Notes: generated by a model from the sequence alone, not told the origin. 49,470 nucleotides of DNA from Wenzhouxiangella limi (GCF_010499265.1 NZ_JAAGSC010000041.1:1-49470); one strand, 5' to 3'. Numbered from the stretch's first letter, positions 26,658-36,032 are shown. Program-made: numbers and translations.

Positions 26658-29600
26658 GTGCCTTTGACCCGCCTTGGGCTGGGCAACCCTGTGGCGGTCG
26701 CCGTGGGTTGCATCCTGCTCGTGATTTTCGGCCTGATCAGTCTGAACCGATTGCCGATTCAGCTCACGCCCGATATCGACCGCCCGACGATCAGCATCAG
26801 CACCGGCTGGCGAGCGGCTGCGCCGACCGAGGTGGAGTCGGAAATTCTCGAACCGCAGGAAGACCAGCTGCGCGACGTTCCCGGCCTGCAGCGCATGACC
26901 TCGACCGCGCGCCAGGGCAGGGCCTCGATCAATCTCGAGTTTGACGTCAACGTCGATTTGAACCGCGCGCTGATCGAAGTCATCAACCGGCTCAACCAGG
27001 TGCCGCGCTATCCGGCAGACGCCAGCGAACCGACGGTGCGCGTCGGCTCCGATCAGTTCGGAGACACCATCGCCTGGTTCGCGATCCGGCCGATGCCCGA
27101 AAACAACCGGCCGATCATCGAATATCAGGATTTCGTCGATGAGGTTGTGCGTGAACGCCTGGAGCGCATCCCGGGCGTGTCTTCGGCCAACCCGCGCGGC
27201 GGGCGGCCTTTCGAAATCCGCGTCACCTTCGATCCCTTCCGCGCCGCTGCCATCGGCGTCGATCTGACCCGCATCGGGCAGCGGCTGGGCCAGAATGCCG
27301 ATGTGTCCGGTGGTTTCCAGGAGGTTGGGCGACGTCAGTTCACGCTGCGCTTTGCCGGCCAGTACGAGGTCGCCGACCTGGAAAACCTGGTCCTGGACTG
27401 GCGTGACGGCAGTCCGGTGTTTCTCCGCGACGTCGCCCGGGTCGAACGCACCATGCGCGATTCCAGCGGCGTGATGACCCAGAACGGTGGCCCGTCGATT
27501 GCCATGAACGTGATCGCCGAGCCCGGGGTCAACGTGCTGGAGGTCATGGCAGACCTGAAAGCGGCGATCGAGGAGCTGCGCCAGACCCACATTGAACCGG
27601 CCGGGCTGTCCATTACCCAGGTCTCCGACGATACCATCTACATTCGCCAGTCGATATCGATGGTGGCCACCAACCTGTTGCTGGGCATGGGCCTGGCCAT
27701 CGTGGTGCTGTGGTGGTTCTTCCGCAAGATGCGCGCCACGCTGATGGTCGCGCTGGCCATACCGCTGTGCCTGTGTTTCGCCTTCCTGGTGCTCGACGGG
27801 GCCGGCCGCACCCTCAACGTCATATCGCTGGCCGGGCTGGCGTTTGCCGTCGGCATGGTGCTCGATGCCGCCATCGTGGTACTGGAAAACATCGTCCGCC
27901 AGCGCGAAATGGGTCGCGCCCCGCTGGAGGCGGCCGACCGGGGGACCGGTCAGGTCTACGGTGCCCTGCTGGCTTCGACGGCGACCACGGTCGCCATCTT
28001 TGTCCCGGTGATCTTTCTGCAGGACGAGGCCGGACAGCTGTTCGCCGACCTGGCGGTGGTCATCTCTGCCGCCATCATCTGTTCCTTGCTGGTTGCGATT
28101 CTGGTCCTGCCGGCGGCCAGCTACCGGTTGCTGGGCAACGCCGAGCTCGTCGACCGCAAGGCGAACTGGTGGCAGGCGGCGACCGGCTTCATCATGCGCC
28201 TGACCGACACCCCAAAGCGGCGCTGGAGCTGGATCGGCGGCCTGACCGTGATCCCGCTGCTGATCGGCGCGCTGCTGTTGCCCCCGGCCGACTATCTGCC
28301 TGAGGGCCAGCGCAACTTCATTTTCGGCTTTATCCAGACTCCCTCGGGCATTGGCCCGGATACGGCCGAAGAGGAGCTCGTCGACGTCATCAACCAGCGC
28401 CTGATTCCGTACCTGGAAGGTGAGAAGGAACCGAAAATCCGCAACAGCTTTCTCGGGTTTTTCGGCACCGGAGCCTTTTTCGGGATTCGTGCCGAGCGCG
28501 ACGAGGATGTCGATCGCCTGGTCGAGGTCGTCAACCAGGAAATCCTGACCGGGTTTCCGGACACCTTCGGCCGCGCCAACCGTTCACCCATCTTCGGTGG
28601 GCGCGGCAGCCGACGCATCGATGTCGATCTGCAGGCCGCTGATTTCGAGGAACTGCTGGAGGCCGGCCAGATCGGTTTCCGGCTGATCCAGGACGTGCTG
28701 CCCGGTGCGACGGTGCGGCCGCAACCGGGACTGGAACTCGCCGAACCCGAACTGCGCCTGGTCCCCGATGATCGCCGTATCGCCGAGCTGGGGTGGACCC
28801 GGAGCGATGTGGCCACGCTGACGAGGGCGCTGGGCAGTGGCGCTTTTCTGGGAGACTACTTCGACGGCGATCGACGGCTGGACGTGATTCTGCGCGGCGA
28901 AGAGTGGCTCACACCCGAAGAGCTGATGGGTATGCCACTGCATACCCCGTCGGGTCGCATTGCCACGCTGGGCGAGCTGACGCGCCTGGAAATGACGGCG
29001 GGGCCGAACCAGATTCGACGCGTCGATCGCAGGCGAACCTTGTCCTTGCAGGTCACGCCGCCCTCGGGAATCCCGATGGAAACCGCCCTGGAGACCCTGC
29101 GCGCGGAAGTCGACCCGCAGCTGCGTGCGGCCTTGCCGGCCGACGGCGTCATCACCTACCGCGGCACGGCCGAGGCGCTGGGCGAGACGCTGCGCGCACT
29201 CGGCGGCAGCTTCCTGCTGGCGATCGTGATTCTCTACCTGCTGATCTCGGCCCTGTTCAGATCGTTCCGGGATTCCATCCTTGTGCTCATGACCATTCCG
29301 ATGGCGACGGTCGGCGGCATTATTGCCTTGCGCATTACCGGCATGCTGACCGGCCAGGCGATGGACATGCTGACCATGATCGGCTTCGTGATCCTTCTGG
29401 GACTGGTGGTCAACAACGCCATCCTGCTGGTCTATCGAGCGCGCGATGGGGAGCGCGACGGCCTGACCCGCCGCGAGGCGGTGGAGACGGCGGTGCGCCT
29501 GCGCCTGCGACCGATCCTGATGAGTACCTTTACCAGCCTGTTCGGCATGCTGCCGCTGCTGCTGCTGCCGGGTGCCGGCACCGAGCTCTACCGCGGGCTG

Positions 29601-29723
29601 GCTGCCGTGATCGTCGGCGGCATGGCGCTGAGCACCTTGTTCACCCTGATCCTGTTGCCCAGCCTGTTGCGGGTCAACGAAGAAAACGTTCGGGCACCTG
29701 CTTCGGAAGTGGTCCCGGCATGA
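26658..29723 (+). CDS. RND-family efflux pump, inner-membrane subunit
   Basis: RND pumps expel drugs, lipids or metals from the periplasm using the proton gradient. The 1021-residue protein has the 12-TM layout with two large periplasmic loops: TM1 at about 12-30, the TM2-6 cluster at about 335-490 and a second cluster at about 860-1010. In TM4 the usual double Asp is LDAAIVVLEN, with one Asp (residue 403) and Ala in place of the second. CusA-type pumps also have a single Asp here, so this need not mean loss of function. GTG at 26658 is preceded by GGAG seven bases upstream. The stop overlaps the start of the adaptor gene. Pump-first order is less common than adaptor-first. No outer-membrane TolC-type gene is present. 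Substrate unknown. Confidence 0.92.
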   Translation: MPLTRLGLGNPVAVAVGCILLVIFGLISLNRLPIQLTPDIDRPTISISTGWRAAAPTEVESEILEPQEDQLRDVPGLQRMTSTARQGRASINLEFDVNVDLNRALIEVINRLNQVPRYPADASEPTVRVGSDQFGDTIAWFAIRPMPENNRPIIEYQDFVDEVVRERLERIPGVSSANPRGGRPFEIRVTFDPFRAAAIGVDLTRIGQRLGQNADVSGGFQEVGRRQFTLRFAGQYEVADLENLVLDWRDGSPVFLRDVARVERTMRDSSGVMTQNGGPSIAMNVIAEPGVNVLEVMADLKAAIEELRQTHIEPAGLSITQVSDDTIYIRQSISMVATNLLLGMGLAIVVLWWFFRKMRATLMVALAIPLCLCFAFLVLDGAGRTLNVISLAGLAFAVGMVLDAAIVVLENIVRQREMGRAPLEAADRGTGQVYGALLASTATTVAIFVPVIFLQDEAGQLFADLAVVISAAIICSLLVAILVLPAASYRLLGNAELVDRKANWWQAATGFIMRLTDTPKRRWSWIGGLTVIPLLIGALLLPPADYLPEGQRNFIFGFIQTPSGIGPDTAEEELVDVINQRLIPYLEGEKEPKIRNSFLGFFGTGAFFGIRAERDEDVDRLVEVVNQEILTGFPDTFGRANRSPIFGGRGSRRIDVDLQAADFEELLEAGQIGFRLIQDVLPGATVRPQPGLELAEPELRLVPDDRRIAELGWTRSDVATLTRALGSGAFLGDYFDGDRRLDVILRGEEWLTPEELMGMPLHTPSGRIATLGELTRLEMTAGPNQIRRVDRRRTLSLQVTPPSGIPMETALETLRAEVDPQLRAALPADGVITYRGTAEALGETLRALGGSFLLAIVILYLLISALFRSFRDSILVLMTIPMATVGGIIALRITGMLTGQAMDMLTMIGFVILLGLVVNNAILLVYRARDGERDGLTRREAVETAVRLRLRPILMSTFTSLFGMLPLLLLPGAGTELYRGLAAVIVGGMALSTLFTLILLPSLLRVNEENVRAPASEVVPA

Positions 29724-30766
29724 GGACGTTCGGTATGAAAATGTTTGTGCAAGTTTTGACGCTGCTGGCGTTGCTGGTGCCGGTGGCTCAGGCCCAGTTC
29801 GGCGGCGCCTCGCCGGTGGAACTGAGCGAGGCGCGGGTCACCATGATGGCGCCGACCATGCAGGTCGCCGGCACGGTGGTCTCGCGTTCGGACGCCTCCT
29901 TGGCGGCCGAGGTCGAAGGCCGCCTGATCGAGGTGGCTGACGTGGGAACGCGGGTCGAGGCCGGCGACGTGATCGCGCGCATCGAGGACACCCCGCTGCG
30001 CCTGCGGGCTCAGGAGCTGGCCGCCGAAATCACTCGCGCCCAGGCTCGGCTGCGGTTTCTCGAGGCGGAACTGGTTCGCTTCGAGCGCCTGGCCGAAACC
30101 AACCTGGCCGCCGTCAGCCAAATCGAACAGACCCGTTCCGAGCGTGACGTGGCGACCAGCGATCTGACCGTTGTGCGCAGTCGCCTGGAGCAGATTGAAG
30201 ATCAGCTGGAGCGCACTCGAATCACCGCGCCGTTTCCCGGTGTTGTTGTTGAACGGGTGGCTCAGGCCGGCGAACGGGTCGCGGTCGGCACCCGCGTGGT
30301 TCGCCTGGTGGATCCGGCCAGTCTGGAAGTCGTGGCTCGCGCGCCCCTGAGCTATTACCGCTACGTCGAGCCGGGAGATGAGCTCGGGCTGAACTTCGCA
30401 GACGAAGAGCTGATCGCGCCGGTTCGCACCGTGGTCAGCGTCGGCGACGAATCCCGCCACGTCTTCGAGCTGAGGCTGGACCTGGCCGAATCCTTGCCGG
30501 TCGGCCAGACCGTCAGGGTCACCGTCCCGACGGCAAACGTTCGCGAGGTACTGGCCGTGCCGCGCGATGCGCTGGTGCTGCGCGGTGACGGCATCGCCGT
30601 GTTCATCGTCGACGAAGACAACACCGCGCGCCGCATCCGGGTCACGACCGGCATTGGCGCCGGCGACTGGATCGAGGTCTCCGGCCCGATTCAGGCCGGT
30701 GATCGGGTCGTCATTCGTGGCAACGAGCGCCTGCGGCCTGGGCAGGAAGTCAGCGTTCAGGGTTAA
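29720..30766 (+). CDS. RND periplasmic adaptor (membrane fusion protein)
   Basis: The 348-residue protein links the RND pump to an outer-membrane channel. It has a signal peptide (about 1-26, ending VAQAQ) with no lipobox Cys. Next are the first half of a lipoyl domain (AAEVEGRLIEVADVGTRVEAG), an alpha-hairpin of about 70 residues containing QIEQTRSERDVA, the second lipoyl half (RITAPFPGVVVERV), a beta-barrel domain and a membrane-proximal domain ending near the C-terminus. The ATG overlaps the pump stop (ATGA), showing coupled translation. It is the last gene of the pair. Confidence 0.9.
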   Translation: MRTFGMKMFVQVLTLLALLVPVAQAQFGGASPVELSEARVTMMAPTMQVAGTVVSRSDASLAAEVEGRLIEVADVGTRVEAGDVIARIEDTPLRLRAQELAAEITRAQARLRFLEAELVRFERLAETNLAAVSQIEQTRSERDVATSDLTVVRSRLEQIEDQLERTRITAPFPGVVVERVAQAGERVAVGTRVVRLVDPASLEVVARAPLSYYRYVEPGDELGLNFADEELIAPVRTVVSVGDESRHVFELRLDLAESLPVGQTVRVTVPTANVREVLAVPRDALVLRGDGIAVFIVDEDNTARRIRVTTGIGAGDWIEVSGPIQAGDRVVIRGNERLRPGQEVSVQG

Positions 30767-30842
30767 TCACACCCCCAGCGAGCGGCCGGCGCGTCCGCCC
30801 TGCGACGGTCTGTCGTCCTCGAGGCACGACGTTTCGCAGCGC

Positions 30843-30859
30843 TGGCCCATCGCGGGCCA
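30843..30859. terminator. Hairpin between convergent genes
   Basis: TGGCCC-ATCGC-GGGCCA forms a 6-bp GC-rich stem with a 5-nt loop between the adaptor gene and the convergent methyltransferase-like gene. No T-run follows on the plus strand, so it is at best a weak or factor-dependent terminator. Confidence 0.35.
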
Positions 30860-30864
30860 TGGGT

Positions 30865-31452
30865 TCAATTTCCCCGCCAGATCATGGTGATCACCGGCAT
30901 CGCTAGGGGCGAGAGCATCAGGCTTTCCAGCGCCGGCTCGGATTGCAGCATTTCAGCGCAGGTCGAATTCATCTGCTCTTGCGTGCCTGGATCACCCAGG
31001 GCAATGATAAGCGCGCCGGCGCTCAGACGCCGGGTGGTCGACAGGACGTCATCGCTCCACTGGGCGCCGCAAACCACGGCGGCATCGAAGCCGGTTCCGA
31101 TCTCGGCGTCGACTGTGAGCGACTGTCGACGTAGCACCCAGTCCAGACCGGCATCGGCCAGCAGCTTGAGGGTGTGCTCCCGAGGTCGCTGCCCGGCGGC
31201 GTGGATGCGGCCAGTCTGACCAATGCTTACGGCTGCCGCAGCCATCAGCAGGACGCCGTCGTCGCTGTGACCGTTCATCAGGACCTTCCGGGGCTGGCGA
31301 GTACGCAACAGCCAGTAGACCCAGCTCAGGCGCTCGATATCGCAGACCGAGGCGGTGCTCAAGCGCTCGCTGAGCGTGCGGCGCAGGCGCGGGTCGGCCC
31401 GTGTGAGGATGACCTGTTCGGCAGGCGCTGAAGATCTTTGAGACCAAAGCAT
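30865..31452 (-). CDS. Unrecognised protein, possibly a degenerate class I methyltransferase
   Basis: I do not recognise this 195-residue protein. The order of elements (RKVLMNGHSDDGVLLMAAAA, then GRIHAAGQ, a helix with HTLKLLADAGL, and GTGFDAAVVCG) resembles the Rossmann core of O-methyltransferases, but the Gly-rich SAM motif is not typical. It may be a divergent or inactive relative. There is no signal peptide or membrane segment. I chose ATG 31452 because AAGGA lies six bases upstream; ATGs at 31458 and 31512 are also in frame. A Fur-like palindrome sits about 72 bases upstream of the start, so iron control is possible. The next gene upstream is the ATPase of an FecCDE/BtuCD-like transporter on the same strand. 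Confidence 0.5.
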   Translation of the reverse strand: MLWSQRSSAPAEQVILTRADPRLRRTLSERLSTASVCDIERLSWVYWLLRTRQPRKVLMNGHSDDGVLLMAAAAVSIGQTGRIHAAGQRPREHTLKLLADAGLDWVLRRQSLTVDAEIGTGFDAAVVCGAQWSDDVLSTTRRLSAGALIIALGDPGTQEQMNSTCAEMLQSEPALESLMLSPLAMPVITMIWRGN

Positions 31453-31523
31453 TTGCATTCCTTGAGGCTGTGCCGGTACGGATGTTTCCGGCTCAAGGCT
31501 GCAAGCTATCATAGAATGGTTCT

Positions 31524-31546
31524 TAAATACAAATGATTCGTATTTA
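31524..31546 (-). promoter_or_regulatory. Candidate Fur box
   Basis: A perfect 7-bp inverted repeat, TAAATAC and GTATTTA, flanks AAATGATTC in a strikingly AT-rich patch of this GC-rich window. The core AAATGATTCGTATT is close to the AAATGATTCTCATT form of Fur sites. It lies between the ABC ATPase gene and the start of the unrecognised gene at 30865-31452, where it could act as an operator for the latter. A TATGAT box at 31509-31514 (minus strand) could be its -10 element. Confidence 0.5.
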
Positions 31547-31602
31547 TTGACTGTTTTGTTCCGGGCTGATTGCCGCACCGGTCGCCAGTGGCGACGACCT
31601 GA

Positions 31603-32403
31603 TCAATATCCTTTTCCTCCGGCAACGGCGAAGACTGTTTGCCGACCATCGTCGACCAGCCGCACGCGGCAGCCGTAGAGCCGACTCAGATTCTCGGCGG
31701 TCAGCAATTGTTCGGTCGGTCCGGCGGACCATTCTCCGCGACCATACAACAAGACAATATGGGTGCAGTAGCAGGTCGCCAGGTTGACCTCATGCAAGGC
31801 CATGATCGCGCCCTTGTTTTGCGCTCGAACGCGACCGACGAGCACGTCGAGGATCCCGACCTGGTTGGCGGGGTCCAGGTGATTGGTTGGTTCGTCGAGC
31901 AGCAGGACCTTCGGATCCTGGACCAGCAGGGTCGCCAGGGCCAGCCTTCGGGATTCGCCGCCGGATAGTTCCATGCAACTGCGGTCGGCCAACTCAAGCA
32001 GACCGAGATCGGTCAGGGCCTGACGCGCCATCGCCCGGTCGGCGCCTGACTCGCGCGACCAGGCTTTCAGGTAGGGATGGCGACCGACCAGGGCGGTTTC
32101 CTCGCAGCTGGCATCGAAGGCGTAACGGGTGTGCTGGGTGAGCATGCCCAGTCGTCGGGCAATCGCCCGACGTGGTTGCGCGACCAGCGCCTGCCCGTCC
32201 AGACGGATCTCGCCGCTGGCGGCCGGATGAAGTCCGGCCAGGGTCCTGAGCAGCGTGGTCTTGCCGACACCGTTTGGACCCAGCAAACCCCAGAATTCAC
32301 CGGGGCGCACGGCCAGCGAGAGATCTTCAGCGACCCGGACCTGGCCGATGCTGACCGAAAGGCCCTTGGCCTCGAGCAGGGTGTTGTCAGCGCTGGCACC
32401 CAT
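31603..32403 (-). CDS. ABC transporter ATPase, iron-siderophore/cobalamin/haem type
   Basis: The 266-residue protein is the ATP-binding subunit of a FecCDE/BtuCD-type importer. It has Walker A GPNGVGKTT, a Q-loop LTQHTR, signature LSGGESRR, Walker B KVLLLDEPTNHLD and a switch His in ALHEVN. The ATG overlaps the stop of the upstream permease gene by four bases, so the two are coupled. No periplasmic binding protein or TonB receptor for it lies in the window next to it. Iron-siderophore, haem or cobalamin are all possible; the Fur-like site just downstream leans toward iron or haem, as inference only. Confidence 0.88.
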   Translation of the reverse strand: MGASADNTLLEAKGLSVSIGQVRVAEDLSLAVRPGEFWGLLGPNGVGKTTLLRTLAGLHPAASGEIRLDGQALVAQPRRAIARRLGMLTQHTRYAFDASCEETALVGRHPYLKAWSRESGADRAMARQALTDLGLLELADRSCMELSGGESRRLALATLLVQDPKVLLLDEPTNHLDPANQVGILDVLVGRVRAQNKGAIMALHEVNLATCYCTHIVLLYGRGEWSAGPTEQLLTAENLSRLYGCRVRLVDDGRQTVFAVAGGKGY

Positions 32404-33356
32404 CAGCGAATTTTGACGGCCCGATGGAGCAGGAGCAGGAACAGCGGCACGCCGATCAGCGCCGTCAGGACGCCGACCGGCATCTGGCGTGGTCCGAAGG
32501 CGCTGCGCGCGATCGTGTCGGCGACGACCAGAAACGCGCCGCCGAACAGCGCCGCGGCGGGCAGCAGCCGGCGATGATCCGAGCCCACGATCAGGCGCAT
32601 CAGGTGGGGCACGATCAGGCCGATGAAGCCGATGGCCCCGGCCAGCGATACCGCCAGCGCGGTCAGCAGGGAAGCGGCTACATAAATTTCCCAGAATCGC
32701 TGGCGGGTGGCTTCCCCCAGCAGCGCCGCCTGCAGCTGACCGCCGGCCATGACGTTGAGGCTGCGCGCGCGCAGCCACAAAAGCCCCAGGCCCAGCGCCA
32801 GCGGCAGCAGCCACCAGGTCGACAGGCTGGCATAGCTCAGGTCACCCATGAGCCAGAACAGCATGCTTCGGAGCGAGGCATCCGGACCCAGCGCCAGAAT
32901 CAGCGAGATCAGCGCGCCCCAGCCGCTGGCCAGCACCACGCCGGTCAGCAGCACCCGGGTCGTGCTCCAGGGTCCGCTGCCGCGCGCCAGCACGAAGACC
33001 ACGATCATGGTCAGCAATGCACCAGCGAAAGCCAGTAGGGGCACCGGCAGAAAGCTCAGTCCCAGGGTCATGCCCAGCAAGGCAAACACGGCCGCGCCCC
33101 CGGACAGCCCGAGCACATAAGGGTCGGCCAGCGGGTTGCGCAGCAGCACCTGCATCAGGCAACCGGCCACAGCCAGCAGGCACCCGGTCACCAGCGCGGC
33201 CATCGCCCGCGGCAGGCGCAGTTCCAGCACCACGCGGGTCATGGCCGCATCCGCTTCCCACGGCCAGGCCCAGCCCGAGCTACCCCAGCAGACCGCGAGC
33301 AACAGGCTGGCCGGTACCAGCGCGATCAGGGCAAGCCAGAGGGCAGGGTGACGCAT
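32403..33356 (-). CDS. FecCD/BtuC-family ABC permease
   Basis: The 317-residue protein is the membrane subunit of the importer, with about nine or ten membrane segments. Family motifs are LRLPRAMAALVTGCLLAVAG, MQVLLRNPLADPYVLGLSGGA, and the late segment GAIGFIGLIVPHLMRLIVGSDHRRLLP, which contains the coupling helix for the ATPase. The ATG at 33354-33356 was picked because the first membrane segment follows at once; no clear ribosome site is visible. It is divergent from rppH. The 90-base region between them has no site I can assign with confidence. Confidence 0.88.
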   Translation of the reverse strand: MRHPALWLALIALVPASLLLAVCWGSSGWAWPWEADAAMTRVVLELRLPRAMAALVTGCLLAVAGCLMQVLLRNPLADPYVLGLSGGAAVFALLGMTLGLSFLPVPLLAFAGALLTMIVVFVLARGSGPWSTTRVLLTGVVLASGWGALISLILALGPDASLRSMLFWLMGDLSYASLSTWWLLPLALGLGLLWLRARSLNVMAGGQLQAALLGEATRQRFWEIYVAASLLTALAVSLAGAIGFIGLIVPHLMRLIVGSDHRRLLPAAALFGGAFLVVADTIARSAFGPRQMPVGVLTALIGVPLFLLLLHRAVKIR

Positions 33357-33446
33357 GGCTGACAATCGGGGCGGGAATTGATTACCATTCGGGTAGATTC
33401 TATTTTGCGGCACGGTATCACAGCCGGTTCGCGACAAGCGATAACA

Positions 33447-33950
33447 ATGATCGACCCGGACGGTTTTCGCCCCAACGTGGGCATCGTGCTGGCGCGGGAT
33501 GATGGTCGAGTGTTCTGGGCCCGGCGGGCCGGGCAGGACGGCTGGCAATTCCCGCAAGGCGGCATGAACACAGATGAAACGCCGATCGAGGCGATGTACC
33601 GCGAACTCGGCGAAGAGACCGGTTTGCTGCCGGAACACGTTCGCGTGCTCGGTGCCACCCCCGGCTGGCTGCGTTACCGGCTGCCCCGACGTTATCGCAG
33701 GCGCCATCAGCGGCCGGTCTGCATCGGCCAGAAGCAGGTCTGGTTCCTGCTACACTTTCTGGCCGATGACGCCGTTTTTCGACTCGACGCCGTCGATCAT
33801 CCTGAGTTCGACCTCTTTCGTTGGGTGGACTTCTGGTACCCGGCGCGCAACGTGATTTCGTTCAAGCGTCGGGTCTATGCGCGCGCGCTGAAGCATTTCG
33901 AACCGCTACTGCCGAATATGGCCAACAAAGCGGACGTGAACGGCGGCTAG
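33447..33950 (+). CDS. rppH: RNA pyrophosphohydrolase RppH
   Basis: RppH removes pyrophosphate from the 5' end of mRNAs and so starts their decay. The 167-residue protein begins [15 protein letters not shown], typical of RppH, and has the Nudix box beginning [17 protein letters not shown] and ending GEETGLL (GX5EX7REUXEEXGU). It keeps the RppH regions GQKQVWFLL and [16 protein letters not shown]. Length is normal. The ATG at 33447 fits the conserved N-terminus; an upstream in-frame ATG at 33378 adds an unconserved 23-residue leader. Confidence 0.94.
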   Translation: MIDPDGFRPNVGIVLARDDGRVFWARRAGQDGWQFPQGGMNTDETPIEAMYRELGEETGLLPEHVRVLGATPGWLRYRLPRRYRRRHQRPVCIGQKQVWFLLHFLADDAVFRLDAVDHPEFDLFRWVDFWYPARNVISFKRRVYARALKHFEPLLPNMANKADVNGG

Positions 33951-34008
33951 GCTTCTGCTCGTTCTCGCCTTGTATTTCGAACCTTGAATCCTGGAGTAGC
34001 TTGACCGG

Positions 34009-34614
34009 ATGGATCTGATCGGCGCCGCTATTTTGCTGTTCGTGGTCATGGACCCGCTGGGCAACATCCCCATCTTTCTGGCGGTGCTCGACAAGGTGCC
34101 GGCAGAACGCCGCTACCGCGTGCTGATTCGCGAGCTGATCCTGGCCCTGATCCTGCTGCTGCTGTTTCTGTTTGCAGGCAAGTACGTGCTGGCGTTTCTG
34201 GGCTTGAGCGAGGCCTCGATCAGCGTGGCAGGCGGCATTATCCTGTTTCTGATCGCGGTGAAAATGATCTTTCCGGTGCCGCGCTCGATGCGCGACGACT
34301 ACGACGATGACCACGACGAGCCTTTCCTCGTGCCGCTGGCGGTTCCCATGATTGCCGGGCCCAGCGCGATGGCGATCCTGCTGCTGCTGGCCACCGGCGA
34401 GCCGGGACGACTCGCGATCTGGACGGTGGCGGTGCTGCTGGCCTGGGGGGCAACCGCGGTGATTTTGTTGGCCGCCCCGTTACTCAAGCGATTGCTGGGA
34501 CAGCGCGGACTGATCGCCACCGAACGCCTGATGGGCATGCTGCTGGTCGCCATTTCCGTGCAGATGTTTCTGGAAGGCGTCGGCCAATTCCTCGGAGTGA
34601 GAGCCATTTCATGA
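34009..34614 (+). CDS. MarC/YhgN-family integral membrane protein
   Basis: The 201-residue protein has about six membrane segments and the MarC-family signatures VVMDPLGNIPIFLAVL near the N-terminus and PLAVPMIAGPSAMAILLLL in the middle. The biochemical role of the family is not settled; despite its name it is not shown to be a drug transporter. Between the halves is an acidic cytoplasmic loop (MRDDYDDDHDEPF). The stop overlaps the start of the peptidase gene by four bases (ATGA). Confidence 0.88.
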   Translation: MDLIGAAILLFVVMDPLGNIPIFLAVLDKVPAERRYRVLIRELILALILLLLFLFAGKYVLAFLGLSEASISVAGGIILFLIAVKMIFPVPRSMRDDYDDDHDEPFLVPLAVPMIAGPSAMAILLLLATGEPGRLAIWTVAVLLAWGATAVILLAAPLLKRLLGQRGLIATERLMGMLLVAISVQMFLEGVGQFLGVRAIS

Positions 34615-36032
34615 GATTCTGGATACTTTTGTGCTTGTCCGCTTTGCTGACCGTCCCGGCGGTGGCCGATATCTTTAGTGCGGACGATCTGGCGGTCGCC
34701 CGCGAGCTGCGCGAGCAGGCCCTGGCCGGTGACGGCGGTTATGAAATCGTGGCCGACCTGACCACCCGCATCGGCCCGCGTCTGGCCGGCAGCGAGGCCG
34801 ATCCGCGCGCCGTCGCCTGGGCCGAGCGATTGCTGACGGAGATGGGTTTCGATCGGGTCTGGCTGGAGCCTGCGACCTTCCCGACCTGGCACCGCAACCT
34901 GGAGCGGGCGCAGATTACCGAGCCGGTGGCCTTCGACATGGTCACCCTGGCGCTCGGTTTCTCTCCGGCCACACCGGCTGGCGGACTGGAGGGCGAAGTC
35001 GTCATGTTCGATGATCTCGCCGCCCTGGAGGCCGCCGAGCCGGCCGAGGTCAAGGGTCGAATCGTGTTCATCCGCAATCGTATGCGCGCCGCGCGTGATG
35101 GCTCCGGCTACGGTCCCGCCGTGCAGGCGCGCTCGATCGGGGCGCGGGTGGCGGCTTCCAAGGGCGGACTGGCCCTGATGATCCGCTCCATCGGAACCTC
35201 TTCGAACCGCTTTGCCCACACCGGAACCCAGCGTTTCGACGCCGATACCCGGGCGCTGCCCGCCGTGGCCATCTCCAATCCCGACGCCGATCGCCTGGAG
35301 CGCCTGATCGCCATGGGCGAGCCGGTTCGGGCCGAGATCGAGGTCGATGCCGAGTTCATCGAGGCCTATACCTCGCACAACGTCATCGCCGAGATCACCG
35401 GTTCGAAATACCCGGAACAGATCGTCGCTCTGGGCGCGCACCTGGATTCCTGGGACGTGGGCACCGGCGCGCTCGACGACGGCGCCGGCATCGCCATCGT
35501 CACCGAGGCCGGGCGCCTGATCCTGGACCTCGAGCAGCGCCCTGATCGCTCCATCCAGATCATCTACTTCGCGGCCGAGGAAATCGGACTGTGGGGCGGC
35601 CGGGCCTGGGCCGAGGCCAACGCCGACAATTTCCACAATATCCAGGTCGGCGCCGAGTCCGATTTCGGTGCCGGACCGATCTACGAGATTGCCGCGCGCG
35701 TCAGCGACCAGGCCTGGCCGGTGATCAAGGCCATACAGGCCGAGCTTGCTCCGCTGGGCATCGAGCTGGGCGATCGCCGCGCCTCCGGCGGCCCGGACTT
35801 TATCCCGGCCGCGCCCTACGGCATGGCCGCCATCGACCTGCGCCAGGACGGCCTGCATTACTTCGACTACCACCATACCGAAAACGACACCCTGGACAAG
35901 ATCAATCCCGAAGAACTGGCCCAGAACGCGGCCGCTTATGCCGTGCTGGCCTGGCTTTCAGCCCAGTCCCCGATCGACTTTGGTTCCGGTGAAACGCTGT
36001 TGGATGAGGAGGCGGCGCGCGCCGCTGAGTGA
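34611..36032 (+). CDS. Exported M28-family zinc aminopeptidase
   Basis: The 473-residue protein has a signal peptide (about 1-19, ending VAD), a PA-type insert (about 125-250) and an M28 peptidase domain. The two-zinc site is visible: His-Asp in GAHLDSWD, the bridging Asp in ALDDGAG, Glu-Glu in AAEEIGL, Asp in GAESD and the last His in YHHTEND. It is probably a periplasmic or secreted aminopeptidase or carboxypeptidase similar to PGCP/aminopeptidase S; specificity cannot be read. It overlaps the marC-family gene at its start and the DUF6164 gene at its stop, so the three are probably one transcript. Confidence 0.92.
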   Translation: MRFWILLCLSALLTVPAVADIFSADDLAVARELREQALAGDGGYEIVADLTTRIGPRLAGSEADPRAVAWAERLLTEMGFDRVWLEPATFPTWHRNLERAQITEPVAFDMVTLALGFSPATPAGGLEGEVVMFDDLAALEAAEPAEVKGRIVFIRNRMRAARDGSGYGPAVQARSIGARVAASKGGLALMIRSIGTSSNRFAHTGTQRFDADTRALPAVAISNPDADRLERLIAMGEPVRAEIEVDAEFIEAYTSHNVIAEITGSKYPEQIVALGAHLDSWDVGTGALDDGAGIAIVTEAGRLILDLEQRPDRSIQIIYFAAEEIGLWGGRAWAEANADNFHNIQVGAESDFGAGPIYEIAARVSDQAWPVIKAIQAELAPLGIELGDRRASGGPDFIPAAPYGMAAIDLRQDGLHYFDYHHTENDTLDKINPEELAQNAAAYAVLAWLSAQSPIDFGSGETLLDEEAARAAE

